A DNA stretch of 64,000 nt from Dastarcus helophoroides (Eukaryota > Arthropoda > Insecta > Coleoptera > Bothrideridae), in assembly GCA_028583605.1 (NCBI GenBank), contig CM053329.1, positions 6,138,001 to 6,202,000 of the forward strand, in the 5' to 3' direction. Shown in pieces: positions 35,396 to 47,611 of the stretch (position 1 is the first letter of the stretch; each line of letters opens with the position of its first letter). Below the pieces are notes generated by a model, which saw only the letters and a program-made list of their open reading frames with translations, made no database searches and was not told the origin of the DNA. The position numbers and the translations under genes were made by a program.

Positions 35396-37527
35396 TAGGC
35401 CAGTGAAATTAGGATCTTTTGGTAAAATAATTCCGAGTAAGCTGGAAATCGTTTTAGTGCCTTTATTTGATGTTAAGTATCAGTAATCTGAGTTTGCACA
35501 GTCTCAGCAGATAAGCTTAACTTTCCAGCCCAAAAAAAAACCGCGAAATGTTTGCACTTTTTTTTATTCTCCAGTGATAACTCTTAAGCGGCGCTTTTTA
35601 TGGAAAAAATAGCTATCACAAGAATTGTAGAGCATTAAATTATGGCCAAAATGGATACCCGAAACTCAAAATTTGGCGTAGCGGTATAGCAGCAATTGAG
35701 AGCCAAAAAAGGGCACTTTTTTGCCCCTTATACAAAATTTGCACAAACTCCTTCCTCGTAAACGTCAAAGAACAGAAAAAATTCGTGAACTAGATTGACA
35801 CAGTTTTATGAGTGTACACTTTTCTTCCCCGAAATCATCGAGTTCTTCGCATTTTCCCAGTTTTCTCACCAATAAAGAATCTTAAAACATAATCATTAAC
35901 AAGTAGATAGACGGACATTTTTTATTTTGTCCTTTGCTATAACCTCTAGCTCCAATAGTTGAACAAAATGTGGATCTCTTAATGAAATTGTTAGTATTAA
36001 GTGCCTGAGTGCTTTCTTTAAGCTGCTAAGCATATCCGTTATTCTACCAACTTGTATAAGCTTCAGCTACTCAGCAGTTGTAAAGGAGAGTATCTTATTT
36101 TACACGCCTTAAGCAGATGCAATATCACATTAACATTCTTTTGCAAAAGAAAATATAAGTTCTCGAGGTTACTGAAAGTAAATCCATCTTTGAGAGAGTC
36201 AAAGCAGTGCAAGTTTATAAAAATAAGCGCACTAGTGTAGGTTATATATTGTACTGCAATTAAAACAGTTGTATCAATCCTGCGTTGTCCTATATCGGTC
36301 CAAAAAAACTAAAACTCTTTGGGTTCTCAACCTTCCTTGCTGCCCCTAACTAGAGCAACAGTTTATCAGTTTTCTTTACAGGCATGCCACCAAATTCAAA
36401 TGTGATACAGTTAAGAGAACAATTAGCTAAGGTAGAAATTGTCTGTTTTCCAGCTCTATCATCAATGAACCTGCTCCAATTAATAATTGAGGAAAAACGG
36501 TTTCCTACTATTTTTTGCTAATTTGATGTATTTAGCCAATGACACCGTGTCATCTACACTTTTTAAAAACTTGCACTGCCATGATTTCCTCAGACATGAT
36601 ACAACTTCCAGTAACTTCAAAAACTAAAGTTTCCTTAGGAAAAGAATGCCGATGTGATGTTGCATTTGCTTAAAGCATTTAAAATAAGATATTCCCCTTT
36701 ACTATAACTGAGTGCACACAACTTCTGGGAGCTAGGGAAATAAAGTAAATATTTTTCAAATGCAACTAAACGAAATAAAAATACCTCCGCCTGTCTACAT
36801 CTTAATGATTATGTTTTGAACTCATTTTTCGGAGAATGAAATGCATAAATGCTAAAACTCGATTATTTCAAGGCAGAAATGCTTCGTACACTCATCAAAC
36901 GGTGTGAATTTATCTTTACTATTTTTTCTGCTTTTGATCGTTTACAAGAAATAAAAAATTGTTATTAAACTAAAAAATCGTTTTTCATCTAGTAAATTAC
37001 ATATTTGAATTTGATTTACAATGAAGCTGAAGGTAATCAAAATACCAAGCACACATATAGAGAATGCGTACTAGGAAACAACTAATAGGTAGCCATTTTG
37101 TATTTATGTGCAATACGTAAAATTACCCCAGTTTTAATTTTTTGGTACTCCCTAGAGGCAAAATTTAATGTTCTACAACTTAATTCTACAAGTTTTTTAA
37201 GTTATAGTAGCAGTTTCAAAGTTACGTACACATGTGCAGTGAGTTTGTACAAATTTCATACAAGGGGTCAAAAAGTGCCCTGTTTTGGCTCTCAATTGCT
37301 GCTATACAACTGCACCAAATTTCAAGTTGCGTTTATTCATTTTAGCCAGAATTTAATGTCCCACAATTCTTGTAATAACTTTTCTTTCAGCAAAAATTTC
37401 GGGGTTTTTTTTAGGCTGAAAAGAGATTACTGATACTTAACATCAAACAAAGGCATTAAAATGATTTTTAGCTTTTTCCGAACTATTTTAGCAAACGCTT
37501 TATTTGAAGACTAATTTTACTGGCCTA
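35396..37527. mobile_element. 2.1 kb element with ~310-375 bp inverted arms
   Basis: The left arm runs from TAGGCCAGTGAAATTAG at 35,396 to about 35,770; the right arm runs from about 37,235 to CTAATTTTACTGGCCTA ending at 37,527. Arms match over most of their length with small indels, including a shared TATAGCAGCAATTGAGAGCC block (35,686-35,705, inverted near 37,290-37,310). The centre has no transposase. An open frame at 37,098-37,433 is largely translated arm sequence. This is a long-TIR non-autonomous DNA element of unknown superfamily, unrelated in sequence to the one at 5,428-7,185. Confidence 0.75.
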
Positions 37528-38589
37528 TAGCTCAAATTTTTTGCTACCACAACTGTGGTACGAGCTTCCTCAGAAAAAAATTTAGGTATAATGCCTTTGT
37601 TGCGATTTGGCATTGTTAAAAACTAAACATCGATATAATGCAACAAACTAAATCCCTTTATATTTCAAAGTCCTTTTGTGCAAAAGTAAGAAAAATAAGG
37701 ACAATAGACGACAGCTGCATAATTTCCATAGCAACGCCTATGAAAAAAAACTTTTTATTTTATTTTCGGTCTTTAAAATAAAAAAATATTAAACTTTTGT
37801 GCGGGATCCTTTGTTTTGTAGAGAAAATCGTAGTTTGGAGAATAACTAGCATGCGTTTGCCATGGATAGTGCATCCTTTTCATATTTTTATGGTACATTG
37901 TTATTAAAGAGAATTATCGATCTAATTTCTTAATAATCTGTTCAATTTCTGCAATTATTTATGTTTACCCGGAACCTTGCTATTTATTACTTATTAATTA
38001 TATGCATGCATATTTTGCAATTGTAGAGAGTTGAAAGTTTTGGGATAAGTTATTCATAGAGACAATTTTATATCACAGAAAATCTAGTACATCTTGCTAG
38101 TTATCTGGTTTTCATATTAAGTTATAATTCTCGGGAGAGCTTTATTGATAATATCTATAAATTGACGCGTACGTAAAAGCCTAATTGATCAGTTAATATT
38201 TATGACAGCTAATAAACCTAGCACGTCGTAAATTAAATTTGTACAAGTGTAGATTTATTCTTTGAACTTTGAATGTTTCGCTGTTCAAACGCCGATTGCT
38301 TGAAGTATCTTATTTATTTACCCAGTTTCGATTTAGTCAAGAGTACTTGGCATTTTATTGCAGAGTTTAAAGACGGAATGTGGTCAATGTGCTTTCTGCA
38401 TAATTTCAAATTTCTATTTATATTTATAGGTAACCTTGAAAGAAATGTTAAGGACTACGATTAATTTGTACGTAATATATAAGAAATATGTATCCTGCTT
38501 GGCACAAAAATGTCTTTATTTCATGAACGGAATACTATATGAATGCTGACAATATTCCTGAAATTTCATTTAATACCTGATAGGACTGA
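37528..38589. other. intergenic, nothing recognised
   Basis: AT-rich DNA with no supported exon. The open frame at 38,273-38,464 has no known motif. Confidence 0.4.
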
Positions 38590-39005
38590 CGATGCACTCA
38601 ATAAAATAACTACCTGGCGCCCATTTCATCAGAATGTATCCAAGTCTCTCGAAAAACTGTAGCAAAGGCTGATGGTTGGTGACTTGTTTCTTTTCACAAG
38701 ATTTTTCCTAGGAGATGCTTGAAGGAGCTGATAGGTCTGATTTCGTAAGGGTAACATTCCTAAAGCATACAAGACAGTCGGAGATAGCAAATTCCTCTGT
38801 GGTCCACTTTGCTACAGTGAGAAATTCTATCTCTGTATTTCTGTAGAGAATCTTTTTTCTATACAACTTTTAAACTTTGGAATTCGTTGCCAAGCAGTTT
38901 CCCTCGACAAGCTAACATTTTTTAAAAACGAAGTTTCATCTCTTTCAATCTATATTTCAGCATCGTACTCGCGACGCCCCAAAGGCACAACTCTTTGCGA
39001 GTGGT
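38590..39005 (+). mobile_element. CR1-like non-LTR retrotransposon, 3' fragment
   Basis: Homologous to 590-970 and to the tail of 7,459-8,790: shared blocks include GATGGTTGGTGACTT near 38,672, the AAGACAGTCGGAGATAGCAAA region near 38,780, and the 3' end CTCTTTGCGAGTGG near 38,990. The coding frame is destroyed. It lies about 250 bp upstream of the candidate exon at 39,256. Confidence 0.65.
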
Positions 39006-39255
39006 CTTGTGTAGTGGTGGTGTACTTTAAAGTAAATAATAAGCAGCCGTAGCCTCTCTACCACAGGTAGTCTCAAATTTTGGAAACTGGTGCTAAAATA
39101 AGCGGTTGTACACGTTATGATTATCAAGACAAAGCAAGTTTGGTGATGTGACAAAATATTTAAAAAATGCATAACAAAAATATCGACACGTAACATTTTT
39201 ATGATTGTTTGATTTGTCAATAAATGTTAAAAAGTTGTTTATTTACTATTTTCAG

Positions 39256-39428
39256 TGACCAGCACTCGAGAGGTGTCGGAGTGGAAACAAGAAACCGCTT
39301 ACGACACCTTGTCGACAATCAAAACACCTTCTGCAAATACTGGACGTCTACGTTTCACACGCCCTGACATGGAATCCTGTGCACTATTGACTCAATATTT
39401 CCGAAAGATATTAATGCACCGAGAGTAG
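39256..39428 (+). CDS. unidentified host-like terminal exon, 57 codons
   Basis: Immediately after a good splice acceptor (TTTACTATTTTCAG) an open frame of base composition quite unlike its surroundings runs to a TAG at 39,426. The first two bases complete a split codon; the peptide then reads TSTREVSEWKQETAYDTLST, continues with SANTGRLRFTRPDMESC, and ends ILMHRE. It is hydrophilic, rich in Arg, Thr and Glu, with no membrane segment. I do not recognise the family. The acceptor, clean frame, balanced GC and terminal stop suggest the last exon of a host gene on the plus strand, whose upstream exons I could not find in the window. A remnant of a mobile element is the alternative. Confidence 0.5.
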
Positions 39429-40248
39429 TCCATAAACTGTTAATTAAGTTTTTAACGTTTTATGGATTCAATGTTGCACTCGCACATAAAAGTTGTTAAT
39501 ATACTGTTAAACAGTAATACTCATGAAACGTGCTAAGAACATAAAGACAGTTTTTTCCGCTGTCAGATATTTTTTATAGGACTGGTAAATCGAATTAGCG
39601 TGGCACTAAAATTTGATGAAAAAATCTTAATGGCTTATTTCATTACTGAAATACTTTATTGCACTGATTTATCTAATATTAATACATAATTCTTATAAGC
39701 GTTCTATAACATTAAATAAATAATTTTTGTGCTCTCCACATATTTTAAATATTTCCATAAGTGACATTTCACAAGTAAAATATGCCATGATCTGAACGCA
39801 CTCTGGCTCACAGAACGTCGCTCAAATAAGGGTACCGTCGTTTCGCTACAGTCACGACGACTGCCTCCTCACCGAGTGTGGCGCTCCACCGAGCAAAGGT
39901 GTCGGTAGTTAAACAACGTTCTTGACGTTCCGAGAATTTCTGAAAAAAAAACACCTCTATTTTTTTAAATTTTTTTCATAGAATTCTTAAAATGAGTAAA
40001 GTGAAACTTCTATTTTGATGTGTTGTTTCTCTGTAGGTTCCACCTACTGACTATCCGGAGGAAATAGTTTCCTAAATTGACGATGCCCTGTGAAGGGCCC
40101 GGAGTTTTTCCGTTGGTAGACACTATACCATGGAATACTTTTCCCATTGATCGATTTAAACACGCGGACCGCTTCTTGAATTTCTATTAGTAGATTAGTA
40201 CATTCCACACACAACCACGTATAGTATAGATAAGAATGCTCTACATCC
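39429..40248. other. intergenic with two GC-richer patches
   Basis: 39,785-39,930 is CpG-containing and GC-balanced (GTCACGACGACTGCCTCC), possibly a promoter or 5' UTR. 40,030-40,248 is also GC-balanced and carries an open minus-strand frame (40,044-40,280) with no recognised domain. On the plus strand a splice-acceptor-like TTTCTCTGTAG precedes a short frame VPPTDYPEEIVS-stop at 40,037-40,075. None of these is firm. Confidence 0.35.
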
Positions 40249-40310
40249 AGAGATGGACAACAGCGGCCCGCGGGAGACACCCGCCTGCGACGATGGTGAA
40301 TCTAGCCCGT
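40249..40310. mobile_element. hAT-like terminus
   Basis: CAGAGATGGACAACAGCGGC followed by CCGCGGG matches the style of the outer end of a common animal hAT group (CAGNGGTGGGCAAC...GGCCCGCGGG). The opposite end is not found, and the sequence runs into an AT-rich array. Confidence 0.4.
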
Positions 40311-40319
40311 TGCATAAAT

Positions 40320-42560
40320 ACATAAATACAGATTTTTTACAAATTTCAACTTTCCTCAAGATTGAAAGATGTTGTTTTTTGCTAGCGCAAAATTGCGAAA
40401 TATTTTAAATTTTCCATCTTGTTCCCATCATTTTAAGCTTATAATTTTTTCTATGAAAAATTTAAAGTTTATCGCATAATTTTAATGTACTTAAGTTTTC
40501 CCATAATATGTCGATATTTTATTTGAAATTTAACTTTTTTCCAAATATAATATCCACGTTTATTCCAAAATTTCGACTTACTTTTTTTGATTTTTCACAA
40601 TCTTTGATGAAAATCAAAATGAAATATTTTTACGTCAAATGTCGAGTAAATGTTTTATTTTTTGAAAATATTTAGTGTTTCTTTTTATTCAAAATCACCA
40701 AAATCTTGAAAAGGTTGAGAATTCAGAAATATGACTTCTCCCAAATTCTCCAGAAAAAAAATTTTTCGTATAGTACTGCTTTTGTTAAAATTTTTGGTTA
40801 ATTTTTAAGAATAAAAGAACCTTGAGAAAAATGAGATAAAAAGATATCAACTAACACTTTTTTTATTTAAATTATAACATACTCCTGAAAGTTCAAGAAA
40901 ATTGTTGAAATTTCTATAAAATATTTCTCCGGAATTGTTTAGCGTTCTTAGTAAAATTTCGGGTTAATTCAAAATAAAAAATTGAAAAAGATCGGTGTTT
41001 CGAGAAACAGAAAATATTTAGTTTTATGATAAAAGTCAAAATTTCCAGAAAAAGTCAAGCGTTGAGACAATTTAAAATAGTACTGTCAGCCATTAAGAAA
41101 AAGTTTAATTTTGGAAAAACAGTTGAAATTTACAGAAAAAAATTAATTTTAAAATTCTAAAATTCTAAGCAAAATACATCTATTTCCATTCAAAACGAAC
41201 TTTAAGAAACGATTAATATTGATTAAAAAAGTGTTACAATTTAAATAAAAGACGAATCTCAAAGAAAAAGTCGAAAGCAGAAATGTAAAGGTAAAATTTA
41301 AAAAAAAAAACAATAGAAATTTCCTGATCAATTTATACTCTGCTTTATATAATTTCGACTTGGTTTCCACCTAAAATTAGGACTTCAATATTTTATAAAC
41401 AAAAAATGAACATAGCGCCTAAAAACAAGGTTCTAGCAACTTTGCAAAATATTTCATTCGTAATTGTAGTCACAACTTGACATAATCGATTTTTCTTACC
41501 CAATTTACGATAGGTATAGCTCGAAGTGGGTGCATCTTAGGACACATATTTATGGAAAGAAAAATATGCTTCTAAAATATGTGCATCAAATCTAAAATCA
41601 CCCCGTACATTCCAGAGAAAGTCACTTTTTTAGAAAAAAGGGACATATATTGAAAAGACGAATTTGGAGCCAAAAGTCGAAATTTACAAAAACGAAAAAA
41701 ATTTCGAGACAAATTTAACCTTTTATAAAAACAAATTGAATCCAGTTTCAAGGGCAAAATCGTAACTTCGAAAAACAGAAAGCGACAAATTTTGAGTTGA
41801 AAGTCTGTATTTCAAGTCAAACTTTCAGAAAAATGAAAAAATGAAAGACAAATTTGAAACAAGTCGAATTTGTGTTAGTAAAAGCTCATCATTTTAAATA
41901 GTAATACCTGGGTGGAATTTTCCATCAGAAAACGAATTTATGAGAAAAGAGTTAAGTTTTGGGATGAAAGTAGAAATTTTGAAAAAAGGACTAATTTGAA
42001 GAACAAATTGGAATTACTAAAAAATTATTTTCGAGAAGAGAGATTTCAAAAAAGTTCCTTCACATTTCCAGAACACCGAACTTAAAATAAAGGCGAATTT
42101 TTTCGGAGAAAGTTAAATTAAAAGTAAGTTTTATTACATCGAACATAAAGTCGTACTTAAAAAGAATTGAAAAAATTCGGCTTTTCGAAAAAAAAAAACG
42201 AAAACGTCGTTTGCAGAATTACAAATTTTGTTAGAAACCAATTTGACAAAAATGTCCGAATTTTGGAAGAATGACAAAAAAATTACAAAAAAGAAACACA
42301 ACAAATTTGGATTTAATAAAGTCAATTTTTAGAAATGGTTGAATTTCTCGAAAAATGACAATTAAAAAAAGACATATTTTGAAAGGAAAGTCAAAATTGT
42401 AACCATCATAAATTCGAGAAAAAGTCGAAAGCTAGACAAAAATCTAAGAGAGGTGGAGGTTTTCAACATTTTTTTTTCAGAATAAAATTAAAATTTCAGA
42501 AAAAAAGGCAAATTTGAAAAAAAATGTTAATTTCAAAAAGGAAAATTGTTTTAATAATTT
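40320..42560. repeat. quasi-periodic AT array with strand switch near 40.9 kb
   Basis: Same kind of degenerate AAATTTCGA-type word array as at 32,520-34,500. The top strand is T-rich up to about 40,700-40,900 and A-rich from there on, so the array polarity flips within the block. No coding signal; small open frames on the minus strand arise from composition. Confidence 0.5.
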
Positions 42561-44128
42561 TCGATCCGGTCTGCATCATAATATGAAAATTTTATTTTCT
42601 TCGTCACACAGTGCGGCGAATTAAAGGGAGAAGTGAGCAAAAACCAGATTATGTTTCTAATTTAATAATTTCTGTATTTAGCTTTTCATAATGGTCAGTT
42701 TTAGTACCTAGAATTACATTTTAGTCGATATCATGGTTTTAAACGGCGATGAAGGTATTTTGAGACAGTGACTATAGAAATGAATTCGTTAAAACTGCAT
42801 TTTACTGTACGAGTTTTACATTTTTTTAAAAGCAAAACAAATTTTATGTGTCTACAATGTACAGTTGAAACACTATAGGGACTTTTTCAAAATTCATTAC
42901 TACCTAATTTAAGAGAGCACAAAGCAATTAAAAACCAAAATTCATATGTTTTACCCGGATTAAAAAATGACTGTGTGTATAAGGTAGGTTCAGACTCCAA
43001 CTGCGCACTATCATTAAAGCTCCGTTTATATGCTGAGGTTACGAAGGAAACCCTTTTTTTCGCCTAAATTTATGGGTGTCAAATTTTTTTTTTAAGCCCT
43101 GTACAGCAGATTTTAAAGATTTATATAATTACAGTTGTTTGGTATTTGTTATCCAGAAATAATATTTCTTTATAGTTTTTTTAGTGGGTAATGTTAATGT
43201 TTATTAAGTGCTGGAACTAACAAATTGAATATGTTTTTTCCGTAGGTGCAAGTCTGCAAGTCGAAATAGAGCGCCACTGGTTTCTACGATTACAAATACA
43301 ACCACATTTACTTTCATAAAATTTGGCCGGTCAGCAGCATCGGCTTGCAAAATTTAATTCAACACTAATTCTTGCAGTAATTAAACCCTCATTCTTAGAG
43401 TTTTTGTTTGGTTAGGTTTACTTTCGTAAGATTTTACCGATCAACAATTTCTGCTGAAAAATTTAACTCAACATTCATTCCTGTAGTTACTAATCCTTCG
43501 TTCTTGGGGTTTTTAATTTTAAATCTGTCTTTTGAGGTATTTCACGATTGAAGTTCTACGACTTTTATTGATACTCGTAATATAAAATTACTTTGGAAAC
43601 AAAGGGAGCCCTGCACTCCTTCAAAAACTGTGAGTCCGGAATCATCCTTTACACAATATTTTGCAATAAAAGTTTATATTACTGAATTATTTTGTGAAAT
43701 CCTATAAAAAGCTATCTGGGTACTAAGAAATATATGAGTTTTAAAATAAATTACCTGATTATTAAACCTATTTTTAACGCTTGCAAGTAGGAAATCCACT
43801 TCCCCTTCGAGCAGATAACAATTTTTTTCTTTTCTTAGCAATTATTAGCAGAAAAGTATTTTATATTATTAAAGAACATCGATAGAGACTTAAGCAATTC
43901 CGATAAATTTTTTACGTAATCTTTATAGAATTTTATTTATATTAATGAGACACATACTAAATGTAATTATACATATAAAAGAATAACTAAGCAGAGATAT
44001 TTACAGCAATGTACTTCATGACAGGAAGAATATATGTTTCAAAAAAATTATTTCAAATCCTTAAGCAACAGAAATTAACATAAAAAGATCTGATCTCTCC
44101 GTCATAACAGTACAATAGTGCTGGAGCA
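42561..44128. other. intergenic with a two-copy tandem repeat
   Basis: Nothing coding is seen. 43,307-43,416 and 43,417-43,520 are two diverged copies of a ~110 bp unit (listed separately). The rest is AT-rich. Confidence 0.4.
43307..43520. repeat. two-copy tandem duplication, ~110 bp unit
   Basis: TTTACTTTCATAAAATTT at 43,307 and TTTACTTTCGTAAGATTTTA at 43,417 start two copies that align over about 100 bases with roughly 25-30 mismatches and small indels. It is an old local duplication. Confidence 0.65.
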
Positions 44129-45032
44129 CTACTGTCGAACAATTTCGTTGGGATGCGTTTCCGCTCTTACCATCGCCCTGGAATTAATTTCCCTAAGAAA
44201 ATCTCTTAGCAAAGGTAGTTCAGCTTCCCTATGGAGTTGATTGTTTCTCACAAACCATGGAGCGTCCATGGCTTGTCTTAGAAAGACGTTCTGGAACACC
44301 TGGGGTTTCTTCAACTGATTATTCGTCGCCTGTGACCAAGCTACAGATGCGTAGGTCATTGCTGGTCTTATGATTGATTTGTAGCAGTCCCTTCAGCATT
44401 TTGGCCTTGGACACTGCATAATCAATGTGTGCCTGGAAAGTGGTCTTTTGTCAAGAATTACACCTAGATACTTGCCTGAAGTCTCCGGTCAACGTTTTGC
44501 CCATGAACATTTACATGTCCATACAGTTGGAGTCTTCTTCGGATGAAAAAGACTGCTTGGGTCTTGTCTGCGTTGACTTGGATTCTCCATTGGCCGAAGT
44601 AATCAAATAGACTGTCTGTTGCCTCCTGAAGTCGTCTGGTGACCAACTCTGGACTGTAAGAGTAAGCCACCAAAGCTGTGTCGTCTGCGTAAGTTGCCTA
44701 AAAGGGTGGTCGATTGTTGGATTGGTTCTCAGGATGTCTGCTGTGAACAGAGAATACAGCAGAGGTGACAAGGCAGAGCTTCGAGGCACCTCATACTGTA
44801 GCCTAGACTGGTTTGATAGTTCCTTGGCTCTGAATGAGCGCTGGTCCAGGAACAAGTTTACCATTTGAATCATTGTTAGAAGTATTCCAAACTGGTGCAT
44901 CTTGTAGACTAGTCCTTGATGCCAAACTGTGTCAAATGCCTTGGAGATATCGAAGAAAATAGCTCCAACTACCTGGTTCCAGTTCATGCGTTGAGTGATC
45001 GTTTCAACCACTCTCAGCAGTTGGACTAACAT
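44129..45032 (-). pseudogene. Jockey-clade non-LTR retrotransposon, RT C-terminal part
   Basis: Read from 45,032 down, the minus strand gives the RT palm (GAIFFDISKAFDTVWHQGL), a block of the P-QGSVLSP type altered to VPRSSALSPLLYSLFTADI, then after a frameshift near 44,690 the catalytic YADD and LVAYSYSPELV. It continues through QVNADKTQAVFF, KYLGVILDK (after another shift), IIRPAMTYASVAW, and APWFVRNNQLHREAELPLL, ending at a stop at 44,129. These are the signature blocks of Jockey-clade ORF2. The endonuclease domain is missing, a normal 5' truncation. Two frameshifts and at least one stop kill it. Its 5' end abuts a Penelope-like fragment at 45,030, so it probably inserted into that element. 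Confidence 0.88.
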
Positions 45033-45437
45033 ATAATCTTAAAATTAACCCTTATATACTAAAAATATTCACTTCATGCATGATTGACCGCATCCGAATG
45101 CGCATGCACATCTAATCATACACGTCGTAGGGTCACAATTTCTTATCTATCAACCTTAACTATTTTTCACAGAGATGAGTGACCTAAAGGTCCAGTTCAA
45201 GGATTCATAAGGTTGTCTCTAGCTAAGCTTTCACAAGCATTTAACAAAGAATGCTTATTTACTACTCTTAACAGTTTAATATTATTATATATCTTAGGAT
45301 CTAATTCAAAAGCATTTCGAGTCACGCTTTACTTCTCAGTTCTTCCGTATCTCAAATTAGCCAAATGCTCCTTCAGTCGGATTTTAAGAGATCGTCTAGT
45401 CTGCCCGAGGATTTCTGAGTACAAGTACAAGCATTAG
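45033..45437 (-). pseudogene. Penelope-like element 3' part with GIY-YIG remnant
   Basis: About 400 bp nearly colinear with 48,920-49,320, which encodes a recognisable GIY-YIG domain on the minus strand. Here the same positions (for example GATCGTCTAGTCTGCCCGAG near 45,391) carry more indels, and the frame is lost. The hammerhead-like segment found at the 3' end of the other copy is absent because the Jockey fragment begins at that point. Confidence 0.7.
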
Positions 45438-47611
45438 ACAGGAGTAAATAGTGCCGCATACTGCAGACGGCGCTGTAGGCAGTTTTTTGTATTTCATTTT
45501 TACGTATTTTTTGATAGTCCTAAACTGATACATTTGACTGAAAATTATGACAGAGCAACTTTCAATACGTTTCTAAATTATACCCAAAACATTTTTTTTT
45601 CTTTGAAGACCTGTAACTTCTAAACGAGACACTTTTGAACTAAGCTAAGAAGCTAAGTTGTCTAAATGGGTTTTATTTCATCACAGGAAGTTATATTTAA
45701 GCTGGGCCACATTACTTTTCGGCTACCTGGATTATAATTGATATTTAAACCATTTTAAATTAGACATTTCTAAAATAACATTGTGACATTAAAGCTACCA
45801 TTAATGTGGGAAAACGGTGATTCCATTTTCATCATCAGCTATAATTAGGGACTGCACTCCTGGTATGCCTTTTTAATCCCGGTATTGATAGAACAAACAT
45901 TTTTAGTTCAGCGGGATCGGTATTTTCGGGATCCAACATGGCAAGCATAACTTTTCGAGAAACAGCTTAAGCACAAGTGGGAATACAAAGAAAATATACA
46001 TAATTATTTGGTATAGCAGAAGATATCTGGCCATTATGCACTTTAAGGATCCTCCTGTTTTAAATAGTATCCCCAGTTTTTCAAACCTTGGTAATATTTT
46101 ATCGTCTAGTGATTGAAATTTTTTGATCACATTTACACCACCGCACGTTGGTAAAATTAATTTAAAAAATTGTTAACTTTTTTCAGTTGCCAAGTTATGT
46201 CTCGTTATATCAGGACAGTCTTTATACCAGGGTCCCGAAATTTTTTGCGTCCTCCAGATTATCTTGAAATACTTACGTAACTATTTACATTCTAGTCGTT
46301 TTCACACTTGACAAATGTCATGTAAAAACGAACTTTTAATGACTGTATGACTGTTTTCGATTATTTTTGCAGAGTCCGGAAAATAATCACTTGTTTGACG
46401 CTGTTTATTTGATAAAATAGCATTTTTCGGCCTATTAAGTTCACATTTGCCAGATTAGGCCGGAAAGAATTACTTCGTTTTTATTTAGTAATAGTAATAG
46501 TAATAGAAAAACAAATTAGGAAGCGAATGATGCTATGAAAGTTTAGATAACGATGCTTCAATTTATGGAATGCAGTTGATATGAACAAATTAATGACTGT
46601 TCAGCGTTCAGCAAATAAATCTGTAAATAATATAAAGAAATATATTTTATTAATTTGTTCTTAAACAAAGTTGCCAAGGAAAAATTTGCTCCGGAAATTG
46701 TTTTTTTTTTTACTTGCAGATTTGCAGGACCCACCGACGGCTCACTCATGTTAAAAAGCAGCAGTATTTTCCGAACATGATACGTAAATTATTATTTTAG
46801 CCTTACAGTATCACTTTTTTGCTGAGGGTAAAAATGGGTAAGCAAATACAGTAAATTAAGCAAAATGAAAGAGAATTTTTTAGTTTTTTTCTCATATTGA
46901 CTGTTTAATTTAGTTGTTATTGTAATTAATAAGCAAATAAATAATACCGAAACTTAAAAAATGTAATATTCTAGGATTTAGGAAATCCTAGGCTATGGTG
47001 TGGCATCTGTTACTATTTGCTGAAACGCCACTAGAAACCTACTATCCTTTACATCTTAATTCAGCTTTTCGAGGTAAGAGGTCGACACCCAAACAGGAAA
47101 TCTCTATATTGGTATAATATGTATGATGATATTAAATGTCCTTCGAAATTGTTCTTTTATAGTTATTAATGTACCAAGGCTGTTATAAAGATAATAACGC
47201 ACTGTACTTCCCGCACGTGTACTTCCCGAGGGCTTCTGACCCGAGAGCGTTATTATCCTGTAACACTCGAAGTGCTTTCAACGTTTAAGGTTCTAGAAGT
47301 TTGTTATTTAATTCGATTTATTTTGACATTTCAATTTATTAGTTTGACATCTATCATGTTCAAAACGATTTTACTAAAAACAAAGTAAAAATGAAAATTG
47401 CTTGTAAACGCCGCCGTCGCATAGAAAAATGATAACATGATAACGTGTTATAAATATATAATGCCTTAGGGCGTTACAGTTATTCATAATGCGTTGTGAC
47501 ATTATTTTTCATTTAATGTATTTCAAAATAAAATGGTTGTCGTAAAATAACAGACTTATAGGACATTAATAAGAAATAATAATGTAACAGGCGCAGTTAC
47601 AGTGGCGGCCA
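45438..47611. other. intergenic, repeats only
   Basis: No gene supported. A short ATAGTA-type microsatellite is at 46,489-46,505. 47,195-47,470 (CGCACTGTACTTCCCG ... GCGTTATTATC ... GGGCGTTACAG) looks like part of a MITE. The rest is AT-rich. Confidence 0.4.
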
